A stretch of DNA of 6,073 bases. Source: Gammaproteobacteria bacterium. Lineage in GTDB: Bacteria; Pseudomonadota; Gammaproteobacteria; SZUA-152. The stretch's first letter is position 1, and each line of letters starts with the position of its first letter. Below, one piece after another: positions 1-5,432 of this stretch. The position numbers and the translations under genes are program-made. The stretch spans positions 1 to 6,073 of the forward strand of contig QIGJ01000327.1 of assembly GCA_003229995.1 (NCBI GenBank), given 5' to 3'. The notes under the pieces were generated by a model that worked only from the letters and a program-made list of their open reading frames with translations, was not told the DNA's origin and searched no databases.

Positions 1-1
1 T

Positions 2-529
2 TTTTCAGGAAAAATGAGTGCGTCCGATTTTGGAAAATGGGTTGCGGATTATGATCGGGCTGGAATTGATGCTGATGACAAACCGACAAATGAAGCTTGT
101 GACAAAGCCGAAAAATGTGAGTTTATTGTGTGCAGCACTTTACCACGCTCAGTTGAGTCCGCACGGGCGTTGAATATTGGAAACCCGGATTTAATCAGTC
201 CCCTATTTCGTGAATGCGAAATGCCATATGCAAACTGGAAACACCCTAAATTAACCGGAATTTCATGGTCCGCGCTGTTTCGCATACTCCAGCTGGCGGG
301 CTACACATCAAATACTGAATCGTACAAAGACATAAAACGTCGCACAAGGGAATGCACTGCCCAACTGATAAAATTATCGGAAAAACATGAGTCAGTTTTG
401 TTTGTTGGTCATGGCGCTATTATCTGGCTTATACACAAACAGTTGTTACGCCTGGGTTGGTCAGGGCCACGAAAACCTGTGAGAAAATACTGGAATTTCG
501 GAGTATACACACAAAATATCCCTCTTTAG
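2..529 (+). CDS. Histidine phosphatase superfamily protein (5'-truncated by window edge)
   Basis: This is the C-terminal part of a phosphoglycerate-mutase-like (histidine phosphatase) protein. The frame is open to the left edge, with F-S-G-K encoded before the first Met at 14, so that Met is probably internal. The N-terminal RHG motif carrying the phospho-accepting His would lie upstream and is not visible. Numbered from that Met, visible family features are STLPRSVESA (41-50), matching the 'S-x-x-x-R-x-x-x-T/S-A' substrate-phosphate region with Arg45. They also include acidic residues in FRECEMP (65-71) and the second catalytic His in VGHGA (131-135). The protein ends at a TAG at 527-529. 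It faces rpoS convergently with a 74-nt gap. The substrate cannot be told from the sequence; the superfamily includes phosphatases for sugars, nucleotides, phosphoproteins and others. Confidence 0.8.
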   Translation, partial: FSGKMSASDFGKWVADYDRAGIDADDKPTNEACDKAEKCEFIVCSTLPRSVESARALNIGNPDLISPLFRECEMPYANWKHPKLTGISWSALFRILQLAGYTSNTESYKDIKRRTRECTAQLIKLSEKHESVLFVGHGAIIWLIHKQLLRLGWSGPRKPVRKYWNFGVYTQNIPL

Positions 530-538
530 CACAAGCAC

Positions 539-567
539 AAAAACACGGGTAACCCCTGCGTGTCACA
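539..567 (-). terminator. Candidate intrinsic terminator of rpoS
   Basis: Read on the minus strand about 37 nt after the rpoS stop, an imperfect hairpin can form. ACAC pairs with GTGT and GGG with CCC around a GTTA loop, with a small GCA bulge on one side, and five T's follow directly (AAAAA at 539-543 on the plus strand). A competing short palindrome GCGTGT-C-ACACGC sits at 558-570. The stem is short and bulged, so termination strength is uncertain. Confidence 0.4.
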
Positions 568-603
568 CGCCTCTAAAAACCAAGCTGAGCAGCTACAAAA
601 CGA

Positions 604-1653
604 CTACTTCAAAATAGTATCAACAGAATAACCTTCGCGTTCCATTACTGCACGCAGACGTTTTAGGGCTTCCAACTGAATTTGTCGCACTCGTTCACGG
701 GTAACACCTAACGCATTGCCAACTTCTTCCAAGGTGGCAACATCCCGGCCATTCAATCCAAAACGACGTTCCACTACTTCGCGTTGTTTTTCGTTAATCT
801 GGCCCAACCACATTTTCAGACAGTCATGCATGTCTTCATTTTGCAACAATACTGAAGGGTCAACGTTGTATTCATCGGCAATGCCGTCTAACACCGATTT
901 ATCGCTGTCACGCCCCATGGGCACATCCACCGAAGTCACACGCTCATTCAAACCCAACATACGTTTTACATCGTTGATCGGCTTGTCAAGCATGTTAGCA
1001 ATTTCTTCGGGGCTGGGTTCGTGATCCAGGGTCTGCGCCAAATGTCGCGCCGCACGCAGGTAGATATTGATTTCTTTGACGACGTGAATGGGCAGACGGA
1101 TTGTACGCGTCTGGTTCATGATGCCACGCTCGATGGTTTGGCGAATCCACCACGTTGCATAAGTGGAAAAACGAAACCCGCGTTCGGGATCAAACTTTTC
1201 CACCGCGCGAATCAGCCCCAAGTTGCCTTCTTCGATGAGATCCAGCAATGCGAGGCCGCGATTCAAATACCGTCGTGCAATTTTCACGACCAAACGCAGA
1301 TTGCTTTCAATCATGTGCCGTCGCGCATCCATATCACCTTTTTGAATGCGGCGGGCAATGGTGACTTCTTCTTCAGCATTAAGTAAAGCCGAAAAACCAA
1401 TCTCACCCAGATATAGACGGGTGGCATCAAGATCACGCTCGGAAATGTCCTTGCGGCTGGCGGTGCGTCGTTCTTTACGTCGTACCGGTTTTTCTTCGCT
1501 GAGTTCTACCACTGATTTTATTTTGTCAGCATCATTATCATTAATGACATCAACAATATCATCGTTCAGAATATCGTTTTCATCATCCAGTATTGTTTTT
1601 TCTGGCGTATCCGTGTCCGCATTCATTTTCTTTTTATCATCCTCACCTAACAT
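604..1653 (-). CDS. rpoS: RNA polymerase sigma factor RpoS (sigma-38)
   Basis: This is the sigma-70 family factor that directs RNA polymerase to general stress and stationary-phase promoters. All sigma regions are present. Numbered from the upstream GTG at 1665: region 1.2 ([11 protein letters not shown], 80-90), region 2 with the -10-recognition helix (about 118-195, including [11 protein letters not shown]), region 3 (about 196-270), and region 4 with the helix-turn-helix ([18 protein letters not shown], 312-329). Lys197 in HVVKE aligns with E. coli Lys173, the residue needed for RssB/ClpXP turnover in that species. The N-terminus before region 1.2 is about 20 residues longer than in E. coli. 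It is Asp/Glu-rich and then strongly basic (about 59-73). The ATG at 1653 is preferred because AGGTG lies 9 nt upstream; the GTG at 1665 falls inside that Shine-Dalgarno. The gene lies 68 nt downstream of nlpD. Transcription probably comes both from the operon and from a promoter inside nlpD, as in enterics (inferred). Confidence 0.97.
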   Translation of the reverse strand: MLGEDDKKKMNADTDTPEKTILDDENDILNDDIVDVINDNDADKIKSVVELSEEKPVRRKERRTASRKDISERDLDATRLYLGEIGFSALLNAEEEVTIARRIQKGDMDARRHMIESNLRLVVKIARRYLNRGLALLDLIEEGNLGLIRAVEKFDPERGFRFSTYATWWIRQTIERGIMNQTRTIRLPIHVVKEINIYLRAARHLAQTLDHEPSPEEIANMLDKPINDVKRMLGLNERVTSVDVPMGRDSDKSVLDGIADEYNVDPSVLLQNEDMHDCLKMWLGQINEKQREVVERRFGLNGRDVATLEEVGNALGVTRERVRQIQLEALKRLRAVMEREGYSVDTILK

Positions 1654-1662
1654 TCTGTCAAA

Positions 1663-1667
1663 CACCT
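1663..1667 (-). promoter_or_regulatory. Shine-Dalgarno of rpoS (AGGTG), deciding the start
   Basis: On the minus strand, CAGGTG is followed by TTTGACAGA and then ATG (1651-1653). AGGTG sits 9 nt before this ATG. The GTG of the same motif would be an in-frame start four codons earlier, but no purine-rich site precedes it at the right distance. A further in-frame ATG at 1624-1626 has GGTGAGG about 14 nt upstream and is a weaker alternative. Confidence 0.6.
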
Positions 1668-1721
1668 GTTGTCATAATATACCTGAAGTAATCAAGGTCC
1701 GGGTATGTTTCAAGAAAATTT

Positions 1722-2645
1722 TCATTTGGGCAAATACCGCAGAGGATCAACTGGTCTTCCATTTTGCCTGATTTCAAAGTGTAATTTTGCTCGGTTATCA
1801 TTAATAAAGTGATCGCCCAAATTTCCCGTGCGTCCCATGTCGGCAATATGTTGGCCGACTTTTACCCTATCGCCTTCCTTGACCCGCAGCTTTTGGTTGT
1901 GCGCATAAGCACTTAAATATCGCTCATTGTGTTTGATAATAATAAGCCGACCGTATCGAACAAGTCCACTACCAGCATACACTACTCGACCAGCGGCGGT
2001 GGCTAACACCGGGCTGCCTTTTTCACCGGCAATATCCAGACCTTGCCGGGCAGGGTTATCCGCCAAAAATGTCCGCAATATACGTCGCTGTTTAGTCGGC
2101 CAGCGCCAACCGGGTTTGCCTGTCAGTGATTTTGGAGGGGTGACACCAGTTTGATTAAATACGCTTTTGACCGCTGTTTTTGCCACAGCAACCACACTTT
2201 TCACGTCGTGCTTTTCTGCCTCGCTTGCTCGCGTCACATTCGATTTATCCAACACCACTGCTCGTTGCTCTCTTCGTTGCCCTCTGCTGACGTTGCGGGT
2301 GATTTTACTCGTGGTGTCGACACTGGTGCCGCCAGCTTCAATGACGGGTGCTGGGGTTTTACGCGTTGCAGGACTCAGCCCCTTTCGGGTATTCGCGGTA
2401 CGGTATTTCCGTGATGGAGAAATACTTTTTCCCGACGGCGGCGCAACACGAACACGTTGCCCAGGGCTCAAAGTATACGGAGATTGAATGTTATTCCAGC
2501 GGGCAAGTTGCCGGTAATCGTAGCCATACACCCAGCCAATGGAGTACAGGGTTTCTCCACGTTCTACACGATGAAAAATGTGCCCTCCACAAGCAGTGAG
2601 CAGCATCGGTAATACTATAAAACTCAGGACATATACCCATCGCAT
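1722..2645 (-). CDS. nlpD: Lipoprotein NlpD: LysM + LytM (M23) domain amidase activator
   Basis: This is an envelope lipoprotein that binds peptidoglycan and activates a cell-wall amidase (AmiC in E. coli) for daughter-cell separation. Numbered from the ATG at 2645 (307 residues): a type II signal peptide with lipobox LTAC (lipidated Cys19), a LysM domain (about 24-68, HRVERGETLYSIG... PGQRVRV), a low-complexity basic/Ser/Thr linker (about 69-175), and a LytM/M23 domain (about 179-307) ending in PLRYLPK as in E. coli NlpD. Asp204, His249 and His289 are kept. However, the metal-binding His expected four residues before Asp204 is Arg200, and the first His of HxH is Lys287. The domain should therefore be non-catalytic, as in known NlpD activators. 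About eight extra residues lie between the TG turn and LHFE (275-287). The start is uncertain: the ATG at 2684 gives a 320-residue form with a more basic signal-peptide N-region. Neither has a well-spaced Shine-Dalgarno, and the 2645 start lies in one arm of an inverted repeat. Confidence 0.93.
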   Translation of the reverse strand: MRWVYVLSFIVLPMLLTACGGHIFHRVERGETLYSIGWVYGYDYRQLARWNNIQSPYTLSPGQRVRVAPPSGKSISPSRKYRTANTRKGLSPATRKTPAPVIEAGGTSVDTTSKITRNVSRGQRREQRAVVLDKSNVTRASEAEKHDVKSVVAVAKTAVKSVFNQTGVTPPKSLTGKPGWRWPTKQRRILRTFLADNPARQGLDIAGEKGSPVLATAAGRVVYAGSGLVRYGRLIIIKHNERYLSAYAHNQKLRVKEGDRVKVGQHIADMGRTGNLGDHFINDNRAKLHFEIRQNGRPVDPLRYLPK

Positions 2646-2760
2646 TTGGGATTTGGGCCTGACTGCACGCCCTATTGATTCCATGGCGGCGTTAAAATGT
2701 CCTGCCACAAAACAAAAATGACGCACTGTCAGGCCTAAATCCCAAATGCGGTGGGTATAT
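2631..2760. repeat. 130-bp inverted-repeat element across the nlpD 5' end (MITE-like)
   Basis: The arm at 2631-2663 and the reverse complement of the arm at 2728-2760 match at 31 of 33 positions (mismatches at 2640/2751 and 2655/2736). They share ATATACCCA, CGCATTTGGGATTT and GGCCTGAC blocks. The 64-bp centre includes CCATGG and encodes the alternative nlpD start at 2684. The ends read TA-CCCA and TGGG-TA, compatible with a TA target duplication, but this cannot be separated from the palindromic ends themselves. The left arm encodes the first five residues of NlpD (M-R-W-V-Y) if translation starts at 2645. It may be a non-autonomous mobile element or a local inverted duplication of the nlpD start. 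In the mRNA it would form a ~33-bp stem that includes or encloses both candidate start codons. Confidence 0.8.
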
Positions 2761-2825
2761 ATCTTATCGGGAAGCATAAAAACCATAAGCGCCGTTGACG
2801 TAACTCGCACAGTAAATACAACCAA

Positions 2826-3407
2826 CTAATAAAACTGATGCCAAGCTAACGCCACTATGATGACGATCACCAACCCCCAGCCCAACCAGTCCACGTATTT
2901 TTTAATGGTGTGTTCCATGCGTTCCCCACCCCACACAATGAGTGCTGTGACCAAAAAGAAACGGGCACCGCGCCCTGCCAAAGAAGCCAGCACAAAGGGT
3001 AAAAAGGCCATGGAAATAGCACCGGCGGCAATGGTAAAAATTTTATAGGGAATCGGAGAAAAGCCTGCAATCAGAATTGCCCAGATACCCCATTGCTCAA
3101 ACCAGTCTACTGCCAATTGGTATTTGTCGCTGTAACCAGCCTCTATTACCCAGGGTTCGATGGCATCAAATGCCAAATAACCAATCAAATACCCCAGCAT
3201 GCCACCCGCCACCGAAGCCACCGTGGTCATCGTCGCGTAACGCCAAGCTTTTTTGTTGTCAGCCAGAGCCATGGGAGCCAGCATCACATCCGGCGGAATC
3301 GGGAAAAAAGAAGATTCGGCAAAGCTCAAACTCACCAAATACCACTGCGCATGTCGGTGTACGGCCCAGCGCATGGCATGCCTGTACAAACTGGAAAATA
3401 ATTTCAT
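2826..3407 (-). CDS. yqaA: YqaA-type VTT/DedA-family inner-membrane protein
   Basis: This is a 193-residue polytopic inner-membrane protein of the SNARE-associated/VTT (DedA-like) superfamily, YqaA branch. Members of the wider family act in phospholipid flipping and membrane-potential homeostasis; the exact role of the YqaA branch is not established. Visible features are a re-entrant-type motif ESSFFPIPPDV (31-41), a Gly-rich segment AGGMLGYLIGY (67-77), the second conserved segment FSPIPYKIFTIAAG (116-129), GRGARF (145-150), and a C-terminal hydrophobic helix (about 176-190). It starts at the ATG at 3405-3407, with GAGG about 14 nt upstream, which is rather far. The position between pcm and nlpD is the usual one in several gammaproteobacteria. 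The stop is TAG (2826-2828), and the frame after it stays open into nlpD. Its two flanking gaps each hold a palindromic element. Confidence 0.88.
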   Translation of the reverse strand: MKLFSSLYRHAMRWAVHRHAQWYLVSLSFAESSFFPIPPDVMLAPMALADNKKAWRYATMTTVASVAGGMLGYLIGYLAFDAIEPWVIEAGYSDKYQLAVDWFEQWGIWAILIAGFSPIPYKIFTIAAGAISMAFLPFVLASLAGRGARFFLVTALIVWGGERMEHTIKKYVDWLGWGLVIVIIVALAWHQFY

Positions 3408-3460
3408 GTATTATTCAATGGCCTCATTTTTGCCTTGTGGCAATTTTTAAAATGATGCCG

Positions 3461-3638
3461 CCTAGATCCTGCAAGTGATCGTGCTTGCGCAGTGCACCAA
3501 AAGTAGGCGCTCTTAGGCGAGATATTGATTCGTAGAGTGAATGACAACGTTGAGCGTAATCCATGACCGAAAAGTGTCATCTCACTCTACGGATCAAGAA
3601 CTTGTGCTGAGTGAGTGCGAGCTCTTGCAGGATCTAGG
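3461..3638. repeat. ~180-bp nested inverted repeat filling the pcm-yqaA gap
   Basis: The outer arms 3461-3475 and 3624-3638 (CCTAGATCCTGCAAG and its complement) match perfectly over 15 bp. Weak similarity may extend to ATGA near 3452 and TCAT near 3645. The inner arms 3526-3540 and 3582-3596 (TGATTCGTAGAGTGA versus TGATCCGTAGAGTGA) match at 14 of 15. After a 1-nt bulge, ATGACA continues the inner stem. The middle segments (3476-3525 and 3597-3623) differ in length and pair poorly. No convincing reading frame lies inside. The whole could fold into one long hairpin in RNA from either strand. CTAG at both ends could be a 4-bp target duplication, but it is self-complementary, so this is not proof. 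It is most likely a dispersed palindromic or MITE-like element; a structured regulatory RNA is the alternative. Confidence 0.75.
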
Positions 3639-3669
3639 TGCCTGTCATTTAGTGATTTTTGGCTGCTTT

Positions 3670-4302
3670 TTACTGTGTACCACCCAGCATCGGCACAAAG
3701 CTCACCTTGTCCAGCACCTGTCGTTCGATACCTTCCGGTGTGCGCGTCAGTAATATCAGCTCCTGTACACCTTGTGGACCTACGGGCATCACCAGCCGTC
3801 CACCTATCACAAGCTGTTGTAATAATGCTTCTGGTACCTGTTCCGGTGCGGCGGTGGCAATAATGGCGTCATAAGGTGCAAACTCCGGCCAACCCCAGCT
3901 GCCATCGCTGTGTTTGAGACGCACATTGCCCAGTTGTAATTCTGTCAGCCGTTTCCGCGCCAGTTCCAACAAAGGGCGTATGCGTTCAACGCTGTACACT
4001 TCACCCGCCAGCGGTGCCATCACCGCAGCCTGATAACCTGAGCCAGTACCCACTTCCAATACCCGCTTCAGCGGTCCACTTTCCAAAAGCGCGGCAGTCA
4101 TACGTGCAACTACATAAGGCTGGGAAATCGTCTGGCCATGGCCAATGGGCAGGGCGGTGTCTTCGTAGGAGCGACTGGCGAGGGCTTCGTCCACAAAGAT
4201 GTGACGTGGCGTACTGCGAATCACCTCCAGCACACCTTGATTGCTGATACCTTCTTCTTGCAGGCGTCGCACCAGTCGCTCACGAGTACGCTGACTGGTC
4301 AT
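3670..4302 (-). CDS. pcm: Protein-L-isoaspartate O-methyltransferase
   Basis: This enzyme transfers a methyl group from S-adenosylmethionine to L-isoaspartyl residues in aged proteins, starting their repair in the cytoplasm. From the ATG at 4302 it has 210 residues, the usual bacterial Pcm length. It begins [10 protein letters not shown], the typical gammaproteobacterial N-terminus. Features are TPRHIFV (31-37), [18 protein letters not shown] (46-63) with the conserved active-site Ser60, SAM-binding motif [11 protein letters not shown] (81-90), the acidic residue of VERI (105-108), and DAIIATAA (145-152). An AGGG lies 8 nt upstream of the ATG. The start is 20 nt after the surE stop, so the two are surely cotranscribed. 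A GTG at 4324-4326 overlapping the surE TGA could be an alternative start adding eight residues. The wider upstream open frame has no support. Confidence 0.96.
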   Translation of the reverse strand: MTSQRTRERLVRRLQEEGISNQGVLEVIRSTPRHIFVDEALASRSYEDTALPIGHGQTISQPYVVARMTAALLESGPLKRVLEVGTGSGYQAAVMAPLAGEVYSVERIRPLLELARKRLTELQLGNVRLKHSDGSWGWPEFAPYDAIIATAAPEQVPEALLQQLVIGGRLVMPVGPQGVQELILLTRTPEGIERQVLDKVSFVPMLGGTQ

Positions 4303-4322
4303 GCCAATACCCTGAAGACGGC

Positions 4323-5069
4323 TCACAATCCGACAACCCAGGTGGAGATCTGTTCCATCGCGGTATAACGGGTAAGATCCACATGCAACGGCGTGAGTGA
4401 CACCCGGTTCTGGCGCACTGCGTGAAAATCCGTGCCTTCGCTGGCATCCTGTTCGGCACCCACCGGGCCCACCCAATAGATTTCTTTACCGCGCGGATCC
4501 TGCATTTTCACCGCCGGCTCGGATTTATGCCGCCGCCCGAGGCGGGTCACTTCAAAACCTTGCAGCGAAGCCCATGGCACATCCGGCACATTGACGTTAA
4601 GAATGGTATCCACTGGCAAGGGATCACTTTTCAATCGCTCCAACAACGACACAACGACGTGCGCTGCGGTCTCAAAATGCTGGAATTTCTCGCCCGCCAG
4701 CGATACCGCAATGGCGGGCAAACCCAAAAAACGTCCCTCCATGGCTGCCGCTACCGTGCCAGAATACAATACATCGTCACCCATATTGGCTCCGGCATTG
4801 ATACCCGCGATGACCATATCCGGTTCGTGTTTCAGCAGGCCGGTAATGGCCAAGTGTACACAGTCTGTGGGTGTGCCATCCACAAACACAAAACCGTTAG
4901 CGGCCTCATGTGCACGGATGGGATTTTCCAGCGTCAGTGAATTACTGGCACCACTGCGGTTACGATCCGGCGCGACAACACACACCTCAGCCACTTCACT
5001 CAACGCTGCCGCCAGGCAAACCAGCCCCGGAGCTTGATAACCATCATCGTTGCTCAACAAGATTTTCAT
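4323..5069 (-). CDS. surE: 5'/3'-nucleotidase SurE (survival protein)
   Basis: This is a metal-dependent phosphatase that removes phosphate from nucleoside 5'- and 3'-monophosphates and can act on short polyphosphate; it is cytoplasmic. It has 248 residues, the normal family length. The N-terminal [10 protein letters not shown] carries the metal-binding Asp8 and Asp9. Ser39 lies in NRSGASN (37-43), and the fourth metal ligand Asn91 is in [10 protein letters not shown] (88-97), followed by [11 protein letters not shown] (102-112). DGTPTDCV (64-71) is the conserved strand-turn of the fold. It is the first gene of the minus-strand cluster, with pcm 20 nt downstream, the classical stationary-phase survival pair. 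No good Shine-Dalgarno precedes the ATG at 5067-5069, where the sequence is ACCCCC. Confidence 0.97.
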   Translation of the reverse strand: MKILLSNDDGYQAPGLVCLAAALSEVAEVCVVAPDRNRSGASNSLTLENPIRAHEAANGFVFVDGTPTDCVHLAITGLLKHEPDMVIAGINAGANMGDDVLYSGTVAAAMEGRFLGLPAIAVSLAGEKFQHFETAAHVVVSLLERLKSDPLPVDTILNVNVPDVPWASLQGFEVTRLGRRHKSEPAVKMQDPRGKEIYWVGPVGAEQDASEGTDFHAVRQNRVSLTPLHVDLTRYTAMEQISTWVVGL

Positions 5070-5075
5070 GGGGGT

Positions 5076-5081
5076 ATTATA
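5076..5081 (-). promoter_or_regulatory. Possible -10 box of surE operon (TATAAT)
   Basis: On the minus strand a perfect TATAAT ends 6 nt before the surE ATG. Used as a -10 element, it would start transcription at or next to the start codon, giving a nearly leaderless mRNA. This would fit the absence of a Shine-Dalgarno. There is no recognisable TTGACA-like hexamer at 16-18 nt upstream, so the box may be fortuitous, or could work in an RpoS-type context where the -35 matters less. Confidence 0.25.
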
Positions 5082-5145
5082 TCGGGGCTCACGGGGAAAA
5101 ACTGTGTTTCGGCTAATTACTTCCCACTTTCCAGGCCGTGCTCAT

Positions 5146-5382
5146 ATGAAAGACCCGCCCCTGTGGGCAAAAAAACCTGACAACGATGACAGCCTGTTCC
5201 GGCAAATGCTGTCAGATGCGTTAACCCCTTGTCACATAAAAAATCCGCTGAAACAGCATCATACAGGGCTCCAGTTGCGTGTATTTCCAAACCGAGGCGA
5301 CATCCTCTCTATACAGTTAAAAAAACCTGTATGTCATATGGCTTTTAGCCTCATTATGGAGCCTAATCGATTGCAATCTTAA
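5146..5382 (+). CDS. Unrecognised small ORF (78 residues), doubtful
   Basis: This is a small reading frame on the plus strand in the 363-nt gap between surE and the HemN-like gene. From the ATG at 5146 it encodes 78 residues beginning MKDPPLWAKK and ending NRLQS. It contains two Cys, no clear hydrophobic helix and no motif that I recognise. The frame is open upstream to 5050, but that would overlap the surE start. No clear ribosome site precedes the ATG (only CAGG about 12 nt before). It could be a real small protein, a gene remnant, or chance. Outside this frame I see nothing coding in 5070-5432. Confidence 0.3.
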   Translation: MKDPPLWAKKPDNDDSLFRQMLSDALTPCHIKNPLKQHHTGLQLRVFPNRGDILSIQLKKPVCHMAFSLIMEPNRLQS

Positions 5383-5401
5383 TTAGAAATTGCCAGCATG
5401 T

Positions 5402-5419
5402 GGTAATGATAATGGTAAC
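5402..5419 (+). promoter_or_regulatory. Fur-box-like array of three GATAAT-type hexamers
   Basis: Three consecutive hexamers, GGTAAT-GATAAT-GGTAAC, lie 13 nt before the start codon of the HemN-like gene. Arrays of GATAAT-like hexamers are recognised by the iron regulator Fur. The 7-1-7 inverted form is only half matched: TGATAAT is perfect at 5407-5413, the other half is poor. The site position would overlap a core promoter or the transcript start. This is a suggestion from pattern alone. Confidence 0.3.
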
Positions 5420-5421
5420 GT

Positions 5422-5426
5422 AGGTG
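5422..5426 (+). promoter_or_regulatory. Shine-Dalgarno of the HemN-like gene (AGGTG)
   Basis: AGGTG stands 6 nt before the ATG at 5433. An in-frame TAA at 5427-5429, two codons upstream of that ATG, shows that translation in this frame cannot begin earlier. Confidence 0.75.
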
Positions 5427-5432
5427 TAAATC

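Noticed and set aside
1634..1662. TTGACA on the minus strand at 1657-1662 as a -35 box
   Set aside because: The hexamer 17-18 nt downstream (TGATAA or GATAAA) is a poor -10, and it would start transcription inside the rpoS coding region.
2646..2825. Extended NlpD starting at the TTG at 2825
   Set aside because: The TTG directly abuts the yqaA stop, has no ribosome site, and would bury the lipoprotein signal peptide about 60 residues from the N-terminus.
3430..3448. TTGCC-TTGT-GGCAA hairpin followed by five T's on the plus strand, as a terminator
   Set aside because: The stem is only 5 bp and A/T-ended, and no plus-strand gene precedes it; at most it would limit transcription antisense to yqaA.
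3461..3638. Integron attC site as an explanation of the palindrome
   Set aside because: There is no GTTRRRY / RYYYAAC core at the ends, no cassette ORF and no integrase in view.
4303..4476. In-frame extension of pcm by 58 codons upstream of the ATG at 4302
   Set aside because: It overlaps surE, its residues do not resemble Pcm, and the ATG at 4302 has a ribosome site and gives the family length and canonical N-terminus.
4422..4940. 172-codon plus-strand frame antisense to surE, and similar antisense frames over rpoS (1021-1386, 1346-1771)
   Set aside because: They lie entirely or largely opposite well-conserved genes, have no family resemblance and look like codon-bias shadows.
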